A stretch of DNA of 42,717 nt. Origin: Acidobacteriota bacterium. GTDB taxonomy: Bacteria; Acidobacteriota; Terriglobia; Acidiferrales; UBA7541. The stretch covers positions 1 through 42,717 of the forward strand of contig JABCZF010000033.1 in assembly GCA_013289825.1 (NCBI GenBank), given 5' to 3'. A program made the translations under genes and the position numbers. Shown in pieces: positions 1 through 8,612 of the stretch (position 1 is its first letter; every line of letters begins with the position of its first letter). The notes under the pieces are model-generated. The model ran no database searches. It was not told the DNA's origin and worked only from the letters and a program-made list of their open reading frames with translations.

Positions 1-133
1 AACGCTTCGACGTCACACTTGCGAGTGACTCCGCATGACTCGGGGCCGATGTGGGTCGCTAATCCACTACTACCGTATGACTTTTTCATTCACTACACCT
101 CGCCGGTTTAACCGGCGCACAAGGAGAACCACA

Positions 134-949
134 ATGAACGAAGCCAGTGCATCTGCACCACAATCATCCAGAACCGTGCATTTCCGCCGTCCCGGTTTCA
201 ACAATATTGCGCCGTATATTCTCGTAAACGGCGCTCCCAAATTCATGGAATTCCTGGTGTCAGCCTTCGAGGCCACCGAGGGGATTCGCGTGCCGCGGCC
301 CGACGGCTCCATTATGCACGCCGAGGTGCGAATCGGCGACTCGGTCATCGAGCTCGCCGAGGCGAATGAACAATATCCGCCACACCCGATGACAACTCAT
401 CTCTACGTCGCCGATTCCGACGCCACCTACGCTCGCGCCCTCCGGGCAGGTGCCTCTTCCATATACGCTCCGACGGATGACCACCCATCCGGTGATCGCT
501 GGGGCGCCGTCAGAGACCAGTTCGGCAACGTCTGGTACATTGCCACTCCGAGAGGTTGGGAGCCCGGCCCCGAGGGCCTTCGCGCGGTGCAGCCTTATCT
601 CCATCTTCGCCATGCGCACGACATGATTCCTTTTGTCGAGGCAGCCTTCGGCGCGGAAGCGCTTGGTGTGCACAAATCGCCCGACGGCCACGTCCTCCAC
701 GCCACCCTCAGCATCGCCAATTCCACATTCGAAATTGACGAAGCACACGACGAGTTCCAGCCAACGCCCGCCCGCTTACACGTTTACGTCACGGACACCG
801 ACGCTGTTTACGCGCAAGCCGTGCGCTCCGGTGCCACGGGCGTGACTCCGCCAAACGACGCCCCCTACGGCGATCGCGCTGCCACGGTCAAGGACCCGTT
901 CGGAAACACTTGGTTCCTAGCCACCTATCGCGGCACCGGTCAACCATAG
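134..949 (+). CDS. Two-domain VOC (glyoxalase/bleomycin-resistance fold) protein
   Basis: A 271-residue protein made of two tandem VOC modules of the PhnB-like type. Each half ends in the motif seen in this family: DQFGNVWYIAT in the first and DPFGNTWFLAT in the second, each preceded by a GDR turn. VOC proteins bind a metal in a beta-alpha-beta-beta-beta cup, but the substrate cannot be read from sequence and no enzymatic role is claimed. The ATG at 134 was chosen because AAGGAGAACC lies just upstream; the open frame extends back to 35, but that stretch does not look coding. The gene converges on the histidine kinase ending at 970. A decayed copy of its C-terminal half lies at about 4590-4800. 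Confidence 0.9.
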   Translation: MNEASASAPQSSRTVHFRRPGFNNIAPYILVNGAPKFMEFLVSAFEATEGIRVPRPDGSIMHAEVRIGDSVIELAEANEQYPPHPMTTHLYVADSDATYARALRAGASSIYAPTDDHPSGDRWGAVRDQFGNVWYIATPRGWEPGPEGLRAVQPYLHLRHAHDMIPFVEAAFGAEALGVHKSPDGHVLHATLSIANSTFEIDEAHDEFQPTPARLHVYVTDTDAVYAQAVRSGATGVTPPNDAPYGDRAATVKDPFGNTWFLATYRGTGQP

Positions 950-969
950 CTATGGCCCGAGGGCTGGCG

Positions 970-2274
970 TCAAGGAGTTTTTGGTTCAGGGGAAGGGCTT
1001 TTTTCTGCGCCGGCTTCAACGCGGACAAATCTGCGCATTCCGTTGATGGCAGCCTGTGCCACATGAACTTGTTCGTGAATATCTTCCACCGATCGGCGCT
1101 CTACTGGCGTGAGCGTGGGAATGTCGCGGAGCAGCTCGGCATAACCCAAGATCGCGGTCAGCGGATTGCTGATTTCGTGAGTCGCACCAAACGCCAAGCG
1201 TCCGAGCGCTGCCATTCTTTGCGATTGCACAATCTGGTTTTGCACAAGCTTCAAGCTTTCCAGAGAAGACTCTGTCAAGCCGAGCAAACGCAAGAGCTCG
1301 CGGTCCATCGTGGAGAGCTTGAGAAATGTCAAAGTCCCCAGAAACAATACAGCGCCGAAGATCAACCGGAGGCGAAAGAGAACAATCGATTGCGGATTGT
1401 GGTGATCGAAAACCGCGGAGATGGCCAAGAGAGGAAGAGAGATCACTCCAACCATGGCCAGCCGGGCGCTCCACAACCCCGGGTTCTGCGAAGGGAAATC
1501 CGACGGAACGGGCTGAGACGCAAGCTTTGCCCCCAATGCCGCGGCAACAGTAAGCAGCCCCAGCGAAAAACCCCAAGGCACGTCGTAGAAACTTCCGGTG
1601 TAGTACAAGCCTCGGTCGATGAAAACATTCTGGAGAAGGCTCCCAGCCGCAAAGACGCTCAAAGCAAAGAAGAACTGCCGGTAAAATCTCTTCCATGAGC
1701 CTTGGCTTTTCACATAAAGCGTTCCCACGGCAGCCAGCGCCACGCAGTGTTCCGTCAGCGCAAGAAGGTAGTACACGGGGTTGTAGTTGGGATAGCTGGT
1801 GATCACAAATTGCCAGGGCAAAGCAAAATAAAGGTAGAGGCAGACCCACCAGGAGAGCAGCAACAGAAAGTCCAATCGGCGAAATCGTAGATCGCCGGAA
1901 GCAGATTCGGCTTGGGGCCTGAGCGCCAAGGAGGCCAGCGTAGGGACTAGAGCGAGAAGAAAAAGTCCGTCCCCGGCTACGGGATTTGGTGCTACCCGGC
2001 GGAGCAGAACATCGTAATAGAACCAGACAAACTGAGATAGAAACAGGATGCCGAAGGCCGTCTCATTCAAGGTCCAAAAGAATCGAACCGTTCCGCTCGA
2101 CTGTCTGTGGTTGCTGTGAAAGGCCATCATCACAACCAGGGCGAGCAGACAAGGGAAGGTATCCCCGAGCGCTGTTAGCGCACGGCTGGGTTGCAAAAAG
2201 ACAGCCGCGGCGATCTGGGCGAGAACTAAGCCCAATGCGATGCGCGTCCAAAGTGTGTCAATCCGCCGAAGCAA
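970..2274 (-). CDS. Membrane histidine-kinase-like protein lacking the ATPase domain
   Basis: A 434-residue protein with a multi-helix membrane region (about residues 10-320), a short coiled linker and a HisKA dimerisation domain. The H-box is canonical, GATHEISNPLTAI, with phosphoacceptor His366. The protein ends about 70 residues later in a Pro/Glu-rich tail. No N, G1, F or G2 box is present, and only 20 nt separate its end from the convergent VOC gene, so no catalytic ATPase domain is encoded here. It follows the full-length paralogue at 2316-4160 by 41 nt on the same strand, and the two membrane parts are clearly related (both contain YYTGSFYD). The start is a TTG; no in-frame ATG precedes it before a stop. 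It may receive phosphate from, or dimerise with, its neighbour (inference). Confidence 0.8.
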   Translation of the reverse strand: MLRRIDTLWTRIALGLVLAQIAAAVFLQPSRALTALGDTFPCLLALVVMMAFHSNHRQSSGTVRFFWTLNETAFGILFLSQFVWFYYDVLLRRVAPNPVAGDGLFLLALVPTLASLALRPQAESASGDLRFRRLDFLLLLSWWVCLYLYFALPWQFVITSYPNYNPVYYLLALTEHCVALAAVGTLYVKSQGSWKRFYRQFFFALSVFAAGSLLQNVFIDRGLYYTGSFYDVPWGFSLGLLTVAAALGAKLASQPVPSDFPSQNPGLWSARLAMVGVISLPLLAISAVFDHHNPQSIVLFRLRLIFGAVLFLGTLTFLKLSTMDRELLRLLGLTESSLESLKLVQNQIVQSQRMAALGRLAFGATHEISNPLTAILGYAELLRDIPTLTPVERRSVEDIHEQVHVAQAAINGMRRFVRVEAGAEKSPSPEPKTP

Positions 2275-2315
2275 TCCTTTGTCCCCGATGACTGTCCCAG
2301 ATAACTACAAGCCCT

Positions 2316-4160
2316 TTAGGAAACGGCCTCCACCGTCGCCGCTACAGCCGCTGGAAGCACTAGCCTGAAAACGGCTCCGCCTTCAGGCCGATTCTGGCAG
2401 TCGATTTCGCCGCCATGCTGCCGAATGATCCCGTAACACGTGCTAAGCCCTAGCCCCACTCCTTTGCCCACAAGCTTGGTGGTGTAAAACGGTTCAAAAA
2501 CGCGGCGCGGATCTTTTAACCCCGAGCCCGTGTCCACAAATCCGATTTCTATATGGTCTTTCCGCGCGCTGATGGCGATGGCGAGCAACCCCACCTCGTT
2601 TCCTTCCATAGCGTCAATCGCATTCGCAATAATATGGAGGAATACCTGAATCAGTTGATTGGCGTCACCCTCGACCATGGGTACAGCACCCTCTTCTTGA
2701 ATCTCCACTCGAATGCTGTGTCTCCGCCCCGCGCGCGTCAAGTTCACAGCGCTCTCCAAAAGCGGCCGGACATCCACAGAAGCACGATGCGAGGGCATCT
2801 CCTGAGCGAAGCTGAGCATGTTCTCCACCAGACCATTCGTACGGCGGGCGGAATCGCCGATCTTGGTGGTCATCCTCTGTCGATTTTCATCCGCCGCGGG
2901 CTGGGCGTTTAGATCCTCGACATCCTTGCCCACCGCGGTCATGGCTCGATTGATCTCATGCGCCACTCGCGCCACGAACTTGCCTAACGACACCAGCTTT
3001 TCGTTCTGTACGAGTTGATTCTCGAACCGCTTCAGGTTCGAATAAGCTAAGGATGCGTCTCGCAGGTAGCCGGCGAGTTTGAAGTTGAGAAGATCTTGCT
3101 TCAGCAAAAGCAGAATGGTCAGAAGCGACATCGTAAACAACGTCAAAACGATACGAAAATGGCGCACCGCATCTTGTGTTTCTCCGCTCGTCACCAACCA
3201 CAAGCCGATCACGGGAGTCGAGAGGGTTGCCACCATGGAAAGGCGCGCGGACCACAGGATCGTTCTTCGGTCCGAGGGGCTCCCACTTTTAGGCTCCTCC
3301 AAGCTTTGGGGTAGCCGCGTTTGGGAGTCAACGCTGTAAGTCATTGCCGTGACGCAAAACCAAGCCATGGCCGTGGTGAGTGGCAGGTCATAAAAGCTCC
3401 CCGTGTAGTAGTGTCCAGAGCTGATGGCGCGGTTGATCAGGATGGAAGCAAAACAGTACATCGCGGAGGCGCAAAGAAAGTGCAAGTAGAAACCGCGCCA
3501 TGGCCCCCGGCTTCGAATGGCCACGAAAGCGAGAATGAACAGAAATACCTGATTCCCCACCGCGCCGACGACGTCGGAGTTGCGGTTGTAACGCGCCAAA
3601 TCGTTTCCAGCGAGCAGGTACGCCATGGCCCAGAAAACATAGACGTACGTCCAATAAACGAGAAGAGAAGTGAGGTCAAAAAAGCTCAGCAGGCGCGCGC
3701 GCTGGGGGCTTTCCTTATTTGGCTGGAGGGCCAGCGCAGCAAGCATCGGAACGGGTTTGATGAACAGTAGGAAATTTCCGATAGGAACTGACGGAACAGG
3801 CTGGTTTAACCACACCTCATAATAAACCCACAAGACCATGTTGACCGACCACATCCCGAATCCCAGCGCAATCAAGAACCAGAATGCCCGCGGTGTGCCG
3901 CGAGCAGAAAAACCCTTCCAAGCAAAAAACAGAGTCGCGGTAGCAAGCATGAAAAGCTGAGTTAAATCCCCGAAGGCTGTAAGCGCATAGCTCGGGCGGC
4001 CACGCAGTGACGCGCCAACGAGTAGGACTGGCAAAAGCAGTGCGAGGACCAAGAGGATTTTTTTGCTCGAGGAACTCCAGCGACTTGATTTAACTTGAAG
4101 TTGGCCCTCCGTTTTTGGCACACCTTCACCTATCTGAGGCAATCCAACGTCCCGTGTCAT
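2316..4160 (-). CDS. Membrane sensor histidine kinase with atypical H-box
   Basis: A 614-residue kinase. About ten membrane helices fill residues 33-355, followed by a HisKA-like region and a complete HATPase_c domain: N-box around 501-518, G1 box DTGSGL (543-548), F-box FEPFYTTK and G2 box GVGLGLS (566-572). The phosphoacceptor His401 is present, but the H-box reads HEINRAMTAV instead of the usual HEINNPL. Arg therefore occupies the +4 position that is normally Asn/Thr and is linked to phosphatase activity, and the following Pro is lost. AAGGA lies upstream of the ATG. It is first in a two-gene unit with the ATPase-less paralogue downstream. No response regulator is encoded nearby, so the target is unknown. 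Confidence 0.88.
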   Translation of the reverse strand: MTRDVGLPQIGEGVPKTEGQLQVKSSRWSSSSKKILLVLALLLPVLLVGASLRGRPSYALTAFGDLTQLFMLATATLFFAWKGFSARGTPRAFWFLIALGFGMWSVNMVLWVYYEVWLNQPVPSVPIGNFLLFIKPVPMLAALALQPNKESPQRARLLSFFDLTSLLVYWTYVYVFWAMAYLLAGNDLARYNRNSDVVGAVGNQVFLFILAFVAIRSRGPWRGFYLHFLCASAMYCFASILINRAISSGHYYTGSFYDLPLTTAMAWFCVTAMTYSVDSQTRLPQSLEEPKSGSPSDRRTILWSARLSMVATLSTPVIGLWLVTSGETQDAVRHFRIVLTLFTMSLLTILLLLKQDLLNFKLAGYLRDASLAYSNLKRFENQLVQNEKLVSLGKFVARVAHEINRAMTAVGKDVEDLNAQPAADENRQRMTTKIGDSARRTNGLVENMLSFAQEMPSHRASVDVRPLLESAVNLTRAGRRHSIRVEIQEEGAVPMVEGDANQLIQVFLHIIANAIDAMEGNEVGLLAIAISARKDHIEIGFVDTGSGLKDPRRVFEPFYTTKLVGKGVGLGLSTCYGIIRQHGGEIDCQNRPEGGAVFRLVLPAAVAATVEAVS

Positions 4161-4589
4161 CTGGTCCTTCGAACAAGCAACGCCCCGATGTACCCGTCTC
4201 TAGTAGGAAGCAGACGGGCCGCAAGGAGGCAAACGAATCTTCCAAGACTCGCCTCTATTTTGCGGGCTCTGGCCACCGTATCAGGAAGAATTGTTTGGGA
4301 GAGTGCCACAATGAATACACGCGGAACCGGGAAGACGGCCACTTGTTACGCGAGCGCACTAACGCGATTGCCCCTCTTTCATCGAACACTGTGAGGTCAG
4401 AATCGTTTCCTCTACAGACGTCGGCGAAGTCACCTTTAGGGAAATCTCCGGCAATATCAGCGCTCCGCGCTTCGCATGCGGGCACACGTCCTAGCCCTCC
4501 CGGAGAACGATTCGCGAAGCGTTTGGGCCATTGCCGTATTGTTCTGTGTCCTTTCCTGTTTTTCGTTAACCGATGCACCTTCGGCGCAG
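4161..4589. other. Intergenic stretch with no convincing gene
   Basis: This stretch lies between the kinase pair and the VOC relic. Open frames on both strands lack family motifs and Shine-Dalgarno sequences. A short frame starting ATG at 4476 encodes a signal-peptide-like stretch (hydrophobic core near residues 16-30) but soon runs into the relic in another frame, so it is not called as a gene. Confidence 0.5.
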
Positions 4590-4800
4590 CCTTCATCACG
4601 AAAGCTCATGGAAAATTCCAGCCGATGCCCGCGTCTGCGTGCCTGACACCGACGCGTTCTATGCGCAAGCCCTGCGCGCGGGAGCCATCTCTGTGATTCC
4701 CTACGAAACGCTCGTTACGGCGACCGCGGCGCCACGTCAAATCCGCTGCGGCAACACGTAGCTCCTAGCCACCTATGTCGGCACGGGCCAACCGCAGCGG
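4590..4800 (+). pseudogene. Decayed C-terminal fragment of a VOC protein
   Basis: The translated pieces match the end of the VOC protein at 134-949 but sit in different frames and contain a stop. The stretch around 4595-4630 reads ITKAHGKFQPMPA, against IDEAHDEFQPTPA in the intact gene. After a frame change, 4627-4800 reads PDTDAFYAQALRAGA, then GNT, a TAG stop, then LLATYVGTGQP; the intact gene has TDTDAVYAQAVRSGA and GNTWFLATYRGTGQP. Short exact nucleotide matches such as the one coding LATY support common descent. It is a non-functional remnant of a duplicated or related VOC gene, and the kinase pair now lies between it and the intact gene. Confidence 0.8.
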
Positions 4801-4947
4801 CGCGCGTCAATGCTCCTTCTCGGTGAGCCGTTCGCAGACTGACGGCAACCTTCGCAATGTGTTCCTTTCCGTACAGCACCACTTTGTCCTGGTGACTAGT
4901 ATTTAGGTTTGGATGATGCAGTCTTCATCCGCAGTGGGAGGAGCGAC

Positions 4948-5137
4948 ATGGCCGCTCCAAAAGGCGAGAGGTGCGCACATCCGGGCTCTTTCCTGTGTGG
5001 CAACCTCGGGCAAGTACTGCAGCATCGAGTGCGAGTCCATGGCCAAGACGCCGGACAGCGATTGCCTGTGCGCGCACACCGAGTGCAAAGGCAATGCGCA
5101 ATCCGTCGCTCCATCGCCGTTTGATATTTCATCTTGA
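4948..5137 (+). pseudogene. Metallothionein-like gene with a single-base frameshift
   Basis: GGGAGGAG at 4936-4943 precedes an ATG at 4948 that encodes MAAPKGERCAHPG. The frame then goes off into unrelated sequence. The next frame from about 4992 encodes SCVATSGKYCSIEC, then CLCAHTECKG, and stops at 5137. Removing one T from the TTT run at 4989-4991 joins the two parts into a protein of about 62 residues with seven Cys and the spacing CAHP...C...YCSxxCE...CxCxHxxC, which resembles short bacterial metallothioneins that bind Zn, Cu or Cd in the cytoplasm. Either the gene is inactivated, the assembly has an extra T, or translation slips here. The family assignment is by pattern recognition. Confidence 0.75.
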
Positions 5138-5185
5138 ATTCAGTGAAGGAGAAACCTGAAGAAAAAGTTCACACTGTCGGAATGG

Positions 5186-5974
5186 ATGGTCCGGGCTCCG
5201 GGATTCAAGCGCGTGTTGTTTGTTCCTGGCTGCCGATTGCTGGCTGCCGCTTTGTTGATGGCAACTGGAAATGGAACGTGGGGCGCTGAGCCGCAAATCA
5301 GCCTCTCCGCAAATCAATTGAACTTTCCGGCGCAAATCCAGGAAACGGCTAGCGCTCCGCAATTGGTGGTTGTTACCAACACCGGCCAAGCCGATTTGTC
5401 CATCACGGGTATAACCATCAGCGGTGAAAACATCGCCGATTTCGCGCAGACCAACAACTGTCCAATTGCCCCAGGCGTGTTGGCTCCGCGGGTCCGCTGC
5501 GAAATTCGCGTAACGTTTAGCCCTACGGTCACAGGAACGCAGTCCGCGGCAGTGAGTATTGCTGATAACGCTTCCGGGAGTCCGCAGACGGTCAGCTTGA
5601 AAGGTGTCTCGACCGCCCCGGGTCCGGTAGTCTCGTTCGCTCCCGCTAGCCTTGCTTTTGGCAATCAGCAGCAAGGAGCTTCCAGCGCTGCCCTGGTGAT
5701 CGGGTTGACCAATGCAGGCAGCGGCACTCTAAACATCAATTCGGAAATAAACATCAACGGGCCGGCCAGCGGCGAATTCCACATTCAGACAGTCAAGAAT
5801 AGTTGCCCCTCAGGGACCTTCCAGCTTGCACCCAAAGCGAGTTGCTATATCGGAGTGGTGTTTGCGCCTGCAACGCTAGGGGTAAAAAGTGCCCAAGTCT
5901 TGATCGTGAACGACGCACCCGGCAGCCCTCACTCTATAGAACTGAGCGGCACAGCAACGCCGCAGCCGCAATAA
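5186..5974 (+). CDS. Secreted protein with two ASH/choice-of-anchor-D-type Ig-like repeats
   Basis: A 262-residue protein. A basic N-terminus and hydrophobic core (about residues 10-33, ending near TWGAEP) form a signal peptide. Two immunoglobulin-like repeats of about 100 residues follow (roughly 38-130 and 140-255), each with the pattern LxFxxQ...VxxTNxGxxxLxI...C.....F.P. Such ASH/HYDIN-like repeats are structural or binding modules of secreted and surface proteins; the partner is unknown. The called start is ATG 5186, but it lacks a close Shine-Dalgarno. AAGGAGA at 5145-5151 sits at ideal spacing from an in-frame CTG at 5156, which would add KKKFTLSEW and give a more typical signal peptide. 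It lies 68 nt upstream of the permease gene. Confidence 0.85.
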   Translation: MVRAPGFKRVLFVPGCRLLAAALLMATGNGTWGAEPQISLSANQLNFPAQIQETASAPQLVVVTNTGQADLSITGITISGENIADFAQTNNCPIAPGVLAPRVRCEIRVTFSPTVTGTQSAAVSIADNASGSPQTVSLKGVSTAPGPVVSFAPASLAFGNQQQGASSAALVIGLTNAGSGTLNINSEININGPASGEFHIQTVKNSCPSGTFQLAPKASCYIGVVFAPATLGVKSAQVLIVNDAPGSPHSIELSGTATPQPQ

Positions 5975-6042
5975 CTGCTTTCGCATGAAACATTCTCGGT
6001 CCCCCGCTCGTTACTTCTGTATACGTCCGCGAGGGGGAGCCC

Positions 6043-8505
6043 ATGGAAACTTTCCGGAAAGACCTGCGCTACGCTTTTCGCATGCTCCTGAGGAGCCCTG
6101 GCTTCACGCTCATCGCCATGCTCGCTCTCGGTCTAGGCATTGGCGCGAACACTGCCATTTTCAGCGTTTTCAACGGCATACTTTGGCGTCCGCTCCCCGT
6201 CAAAGACTCCCAGCAGCTTGTCATCCTCGCCTCCAAACCCCGCGCCATTGATTTCCCCCTGCAACTGTCGTATCCCGACTTCAAAGACTATCGTGAGCTC
6301 AAGACCGTCTTCTCTGACCTCGCTGCTTATGTCCCGAATCCCGTGAATTTCGGCGCCGAAGGCCGCCCAGAGCGTGCCTGGGCTGAAATGGTCAGCGGCA
6401 ACTACTTCTCTATGCTAGGCCTTGAGGCCGCCCGCGGCCGCACTTTTGCGTCCGACGAGGGCTGGATCCCCGGCAAGGATCCACTCATGGTTCTCAGCTA
6501 TAAATATTGGCAAAAGCGCTTCGGCGGCAGTCCCGCAATCATCGGCCAAACCGTTCAGGTCAACAACCACGCTTTCACAATCATCGGCGTAGCCCCCGAG
6601 CGCTGGCGCGGGGCCTACTACTTCCTCGAACCCGATTTTTATCTTCCCCTCACAACCCTTGGCACTCTCGACCCGACCCAGGCGGATACTCTCGAACGCC
6701 GCAGCGCAACCTTTCTGCGCGTACTCGGGCGTCTCCAACCCGGCGTCACCGCCGCACAAGCCATGGCCGCAGCCGAACCGCTCGATCGTCGCCTGGCGCA
6801 AGAATTCCCGGAAGCTCACAACTCCACGTCGCTCCTTGTTTTGCCGGAGCTCAAAGCCCGCCCTGAGCCCGGCCTCACCAATTTCATGTCCACGGCTGCC
6901 CTCGTATTCATGCTGCTCGTAGGACTTGTCCTCTTGATCGCATGCGCCAATGTCGCCAACTTAATCCTCGCGCGCGCCAACGGCCGCAGAAAAGAATTCG
7001 CCACCCGCACGGCACTCGGTGCCACCCGGGGCCGCATGATGCGCCAACTTCTAACAGAAACAGTCTTGCTCTCTGCCTTCGGAGGAATCCTCGGCCTCGT
7101 TTTTGCCCGTTGGGCCGCCCTCGCGCTCATGTCCGTCCACATCCCTACCGACATTCCTTTGCGCCTCTTTGATCTGCGCATGGACTGGCGCATCTTCGGT
7201 TTCAGCTTCTTGGCCGCTCTTATCACCGGCATGATCGCTGGCCTGCTTCCCTCGATCCAAGCTTCGCGCACCGATCTAGCCGACACTCTCAAGGCTGGCG
7301 GCCGCTCCGGCGGCGCGTCCACCGGCCATCATCGTTTTCGCAATGCTCTCGTCGTCGCGCAAGTCGCTGTGTGTCTGCTTCTTCTTGCCTGCGCCGGCTT
7401 CTTCATGCGCAGCCTGCAAAACTCGGCTCAGGTCGATATGGGTTTTCGCGTCGATCACACCCTCATGATGACTATGGACCTCGGTCTCCAAGGCTATAGC
7501 GAGGAGCGCGGCCAGCAGTTCTACAAGCAGCTCTCCGAACGCGTTCGTTCCATTCCCGGAGTTCGCGACGCCGCCATCGGTGGCTACATACCCATGGGCT
7601 ACGACAACTCGCTCGTTAGCATTTTTCCCGAAGGCCGGGTCATCGACGACAAAACAAAAACCGAATCCGCGTTCGACGACGAAGTCCAACCCAACTATTT
7701 CCGCACCGCCGGTACTCCGGTCATCCAGGGCCGCGAATTTACGGAAGCCGATTCCGCCACGGGCCCCAAAGTCGCCATCGTCAACGAAGCCTTCGCCAAG
7801 AAAATCTGGCCTGGCGAAAATCCCGTCGGCAAGAGTTTTCGCACCAAAAAAGACGGTCCGCCAATTGAGGTTGTGGGGGTCACCCGTACCGGCAAGTATC
7901 TTTTTCTCTACGAGACGCCCCAACTCTTCGTCTACCTTCCGCTCGCGCAGAGCTACCTTTCGGGCGCCAACCTCTTCGTCTATACCGAAAGCGACCCGCA
8001 GCAGTTCGTCCCCGCCGTCCGCGACCAAATTAGCCAGCTCGACGCAAGTCTGCCCGTCTTCGGAGTCAACACCATGGACACCCACGTCAAGTACGGCAAA
8101 CCTCTTTTGCCGGCACGCATCAGCGCCATGCTGGTAGGAGCCTTCGGCCTTCTCGGGTTGGTTCTTGCCTCGGTAGGAGTCTACGGCGTCGTCTCATATT
8201 CCGTCAGTCAGCGCACGCAAGAAATCGGTATTCGCACCGCGCTCGGAGCACAGCGCTCCAACGTCCTGGCCATGGTTCTGAAGCAGGGAATGAGCATGGC
8301 GCTAATCGGGACTGCGGTTGGAATCGTTCTCTCGTTCCTGCTGTTCCGCGGCCTAAGCTCCGTGCTCTACGGCGTCAAGTCCACCGATTTCGTAACCCTC
8401 GGTGCCGTCTCCGCGATACTTCTAGCCGTAGCCTTCGCCGCCAGCTACGTTCCCGCTCTCCGCGCCACCCGCGTCGATCCAGTCGTGGCCCTTCGCGAAC
8501 AATGA
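6043..8505 (+). CDS. ADOP-type ABC transporter permease (MacB/FtsX family)
   Basis: An 820-residue inner-membrane permease. It has a first transmembrane helix (about 20-42, with LALGLGIGANTAIFSVFNGIL), a MacB-type periplasmic domain, and an FtsX domain with three helices (about 285-405). A second helix (about 435-455) then starts a second periplasmic domain and a C-terminal FtsX domain (about 700-815) ending ATRVDPVVALREQ. This duplicated layout without an ATPase matches the acidobacterial duplicated orphan permease family. Relatives move lipids, peptides or drugs, or act as mechanotransmitters; the substrate here is unknown. GGGGGAG precedes the ATG. No ATPase gene is adjacent, as is usual for this family. 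Confidence 0.93.
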   Translation: METFRKDLRYAFRMLLRSPGFTLIAMLALGLGIGANTAIFSVFNGILWRPLPVKDSQQLVILASKPRAIDFPLQLSYPDFKDYRELKTVFSDLAAYVPNPVNFGAEGRPERAWAEMVSGNYFSMLGLEAARGRTFASDEGWIPGKDPLMVLSYKYWQKRFGGSPAIIGQTVQVNNHAFTIIGVAPERWRGAYYFLEPDFYLPLTTLGTLDPTQADTLERRSATFLRVLGRLQPGVTAAQAMAAAEPLDRRLAQEFPEAHNSTSLLVLPELKARPEPGLTNFMSTAALVFMLLVGLVLLIACANVANLILARANGRRKEFATRTALGATRGRMMRQLLTETVLLSAFGGILGLVFARWAALALMSVHIPTDIPLRLFDLRMDWRIFGFSFLAALITGMIAGLLPSIQASRTDLADTLKAGGRSGGASTGHHRFRNALVVAQVAVCLLLLACAGFFMRSLQNSAQVDMGFRVDHTLMMTMDLGLQGYSEERGQQFYKQLSERVRSIPGVRDAAIGGYIPMGYDNSLVSIFPEGRVIDDKTKTESAFDDEVQPNYFRTAGTPVIQGREFTEADSATGPKVAIVNEAFAKKIWPGENPVGKSFRTKKDGPPIEVVGVTRTGKYLFLYETPQLFVYLPLAQSYLSGANLFVYTESDPQQFVPAVRDQISQLDASLPVFGVNTMDTHVKYGKPLLPARISAMLVGAFGLLGLVLASVGVYGVVSYSVSQRTQEIGIRTALGAQRSNVLAMVLKQGMSMALIGTAVGIVLSFLLFRGLSSVLYGVKSTDFVTLGAVSAILLAVAFAASYVPALRATRVDPVVALREQ

Positions 8506-8612
8506 TATGAACGCGCTTCTCCACTTTGCGGCGTGACTTGCATTCCAGGCTCAGCTGCGGCAGTCAAGTTGTCGCTGAACCATCAAGCACGAGTAACACC
8601 AGCTCAACAACA

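Noticed and set aside
4476..4646. Small open frame with a signal-peptide-like start
   Set aside because: No ribosome site was found, and its second half overlaps the VOC relic in a different frame, so it is probably chance.
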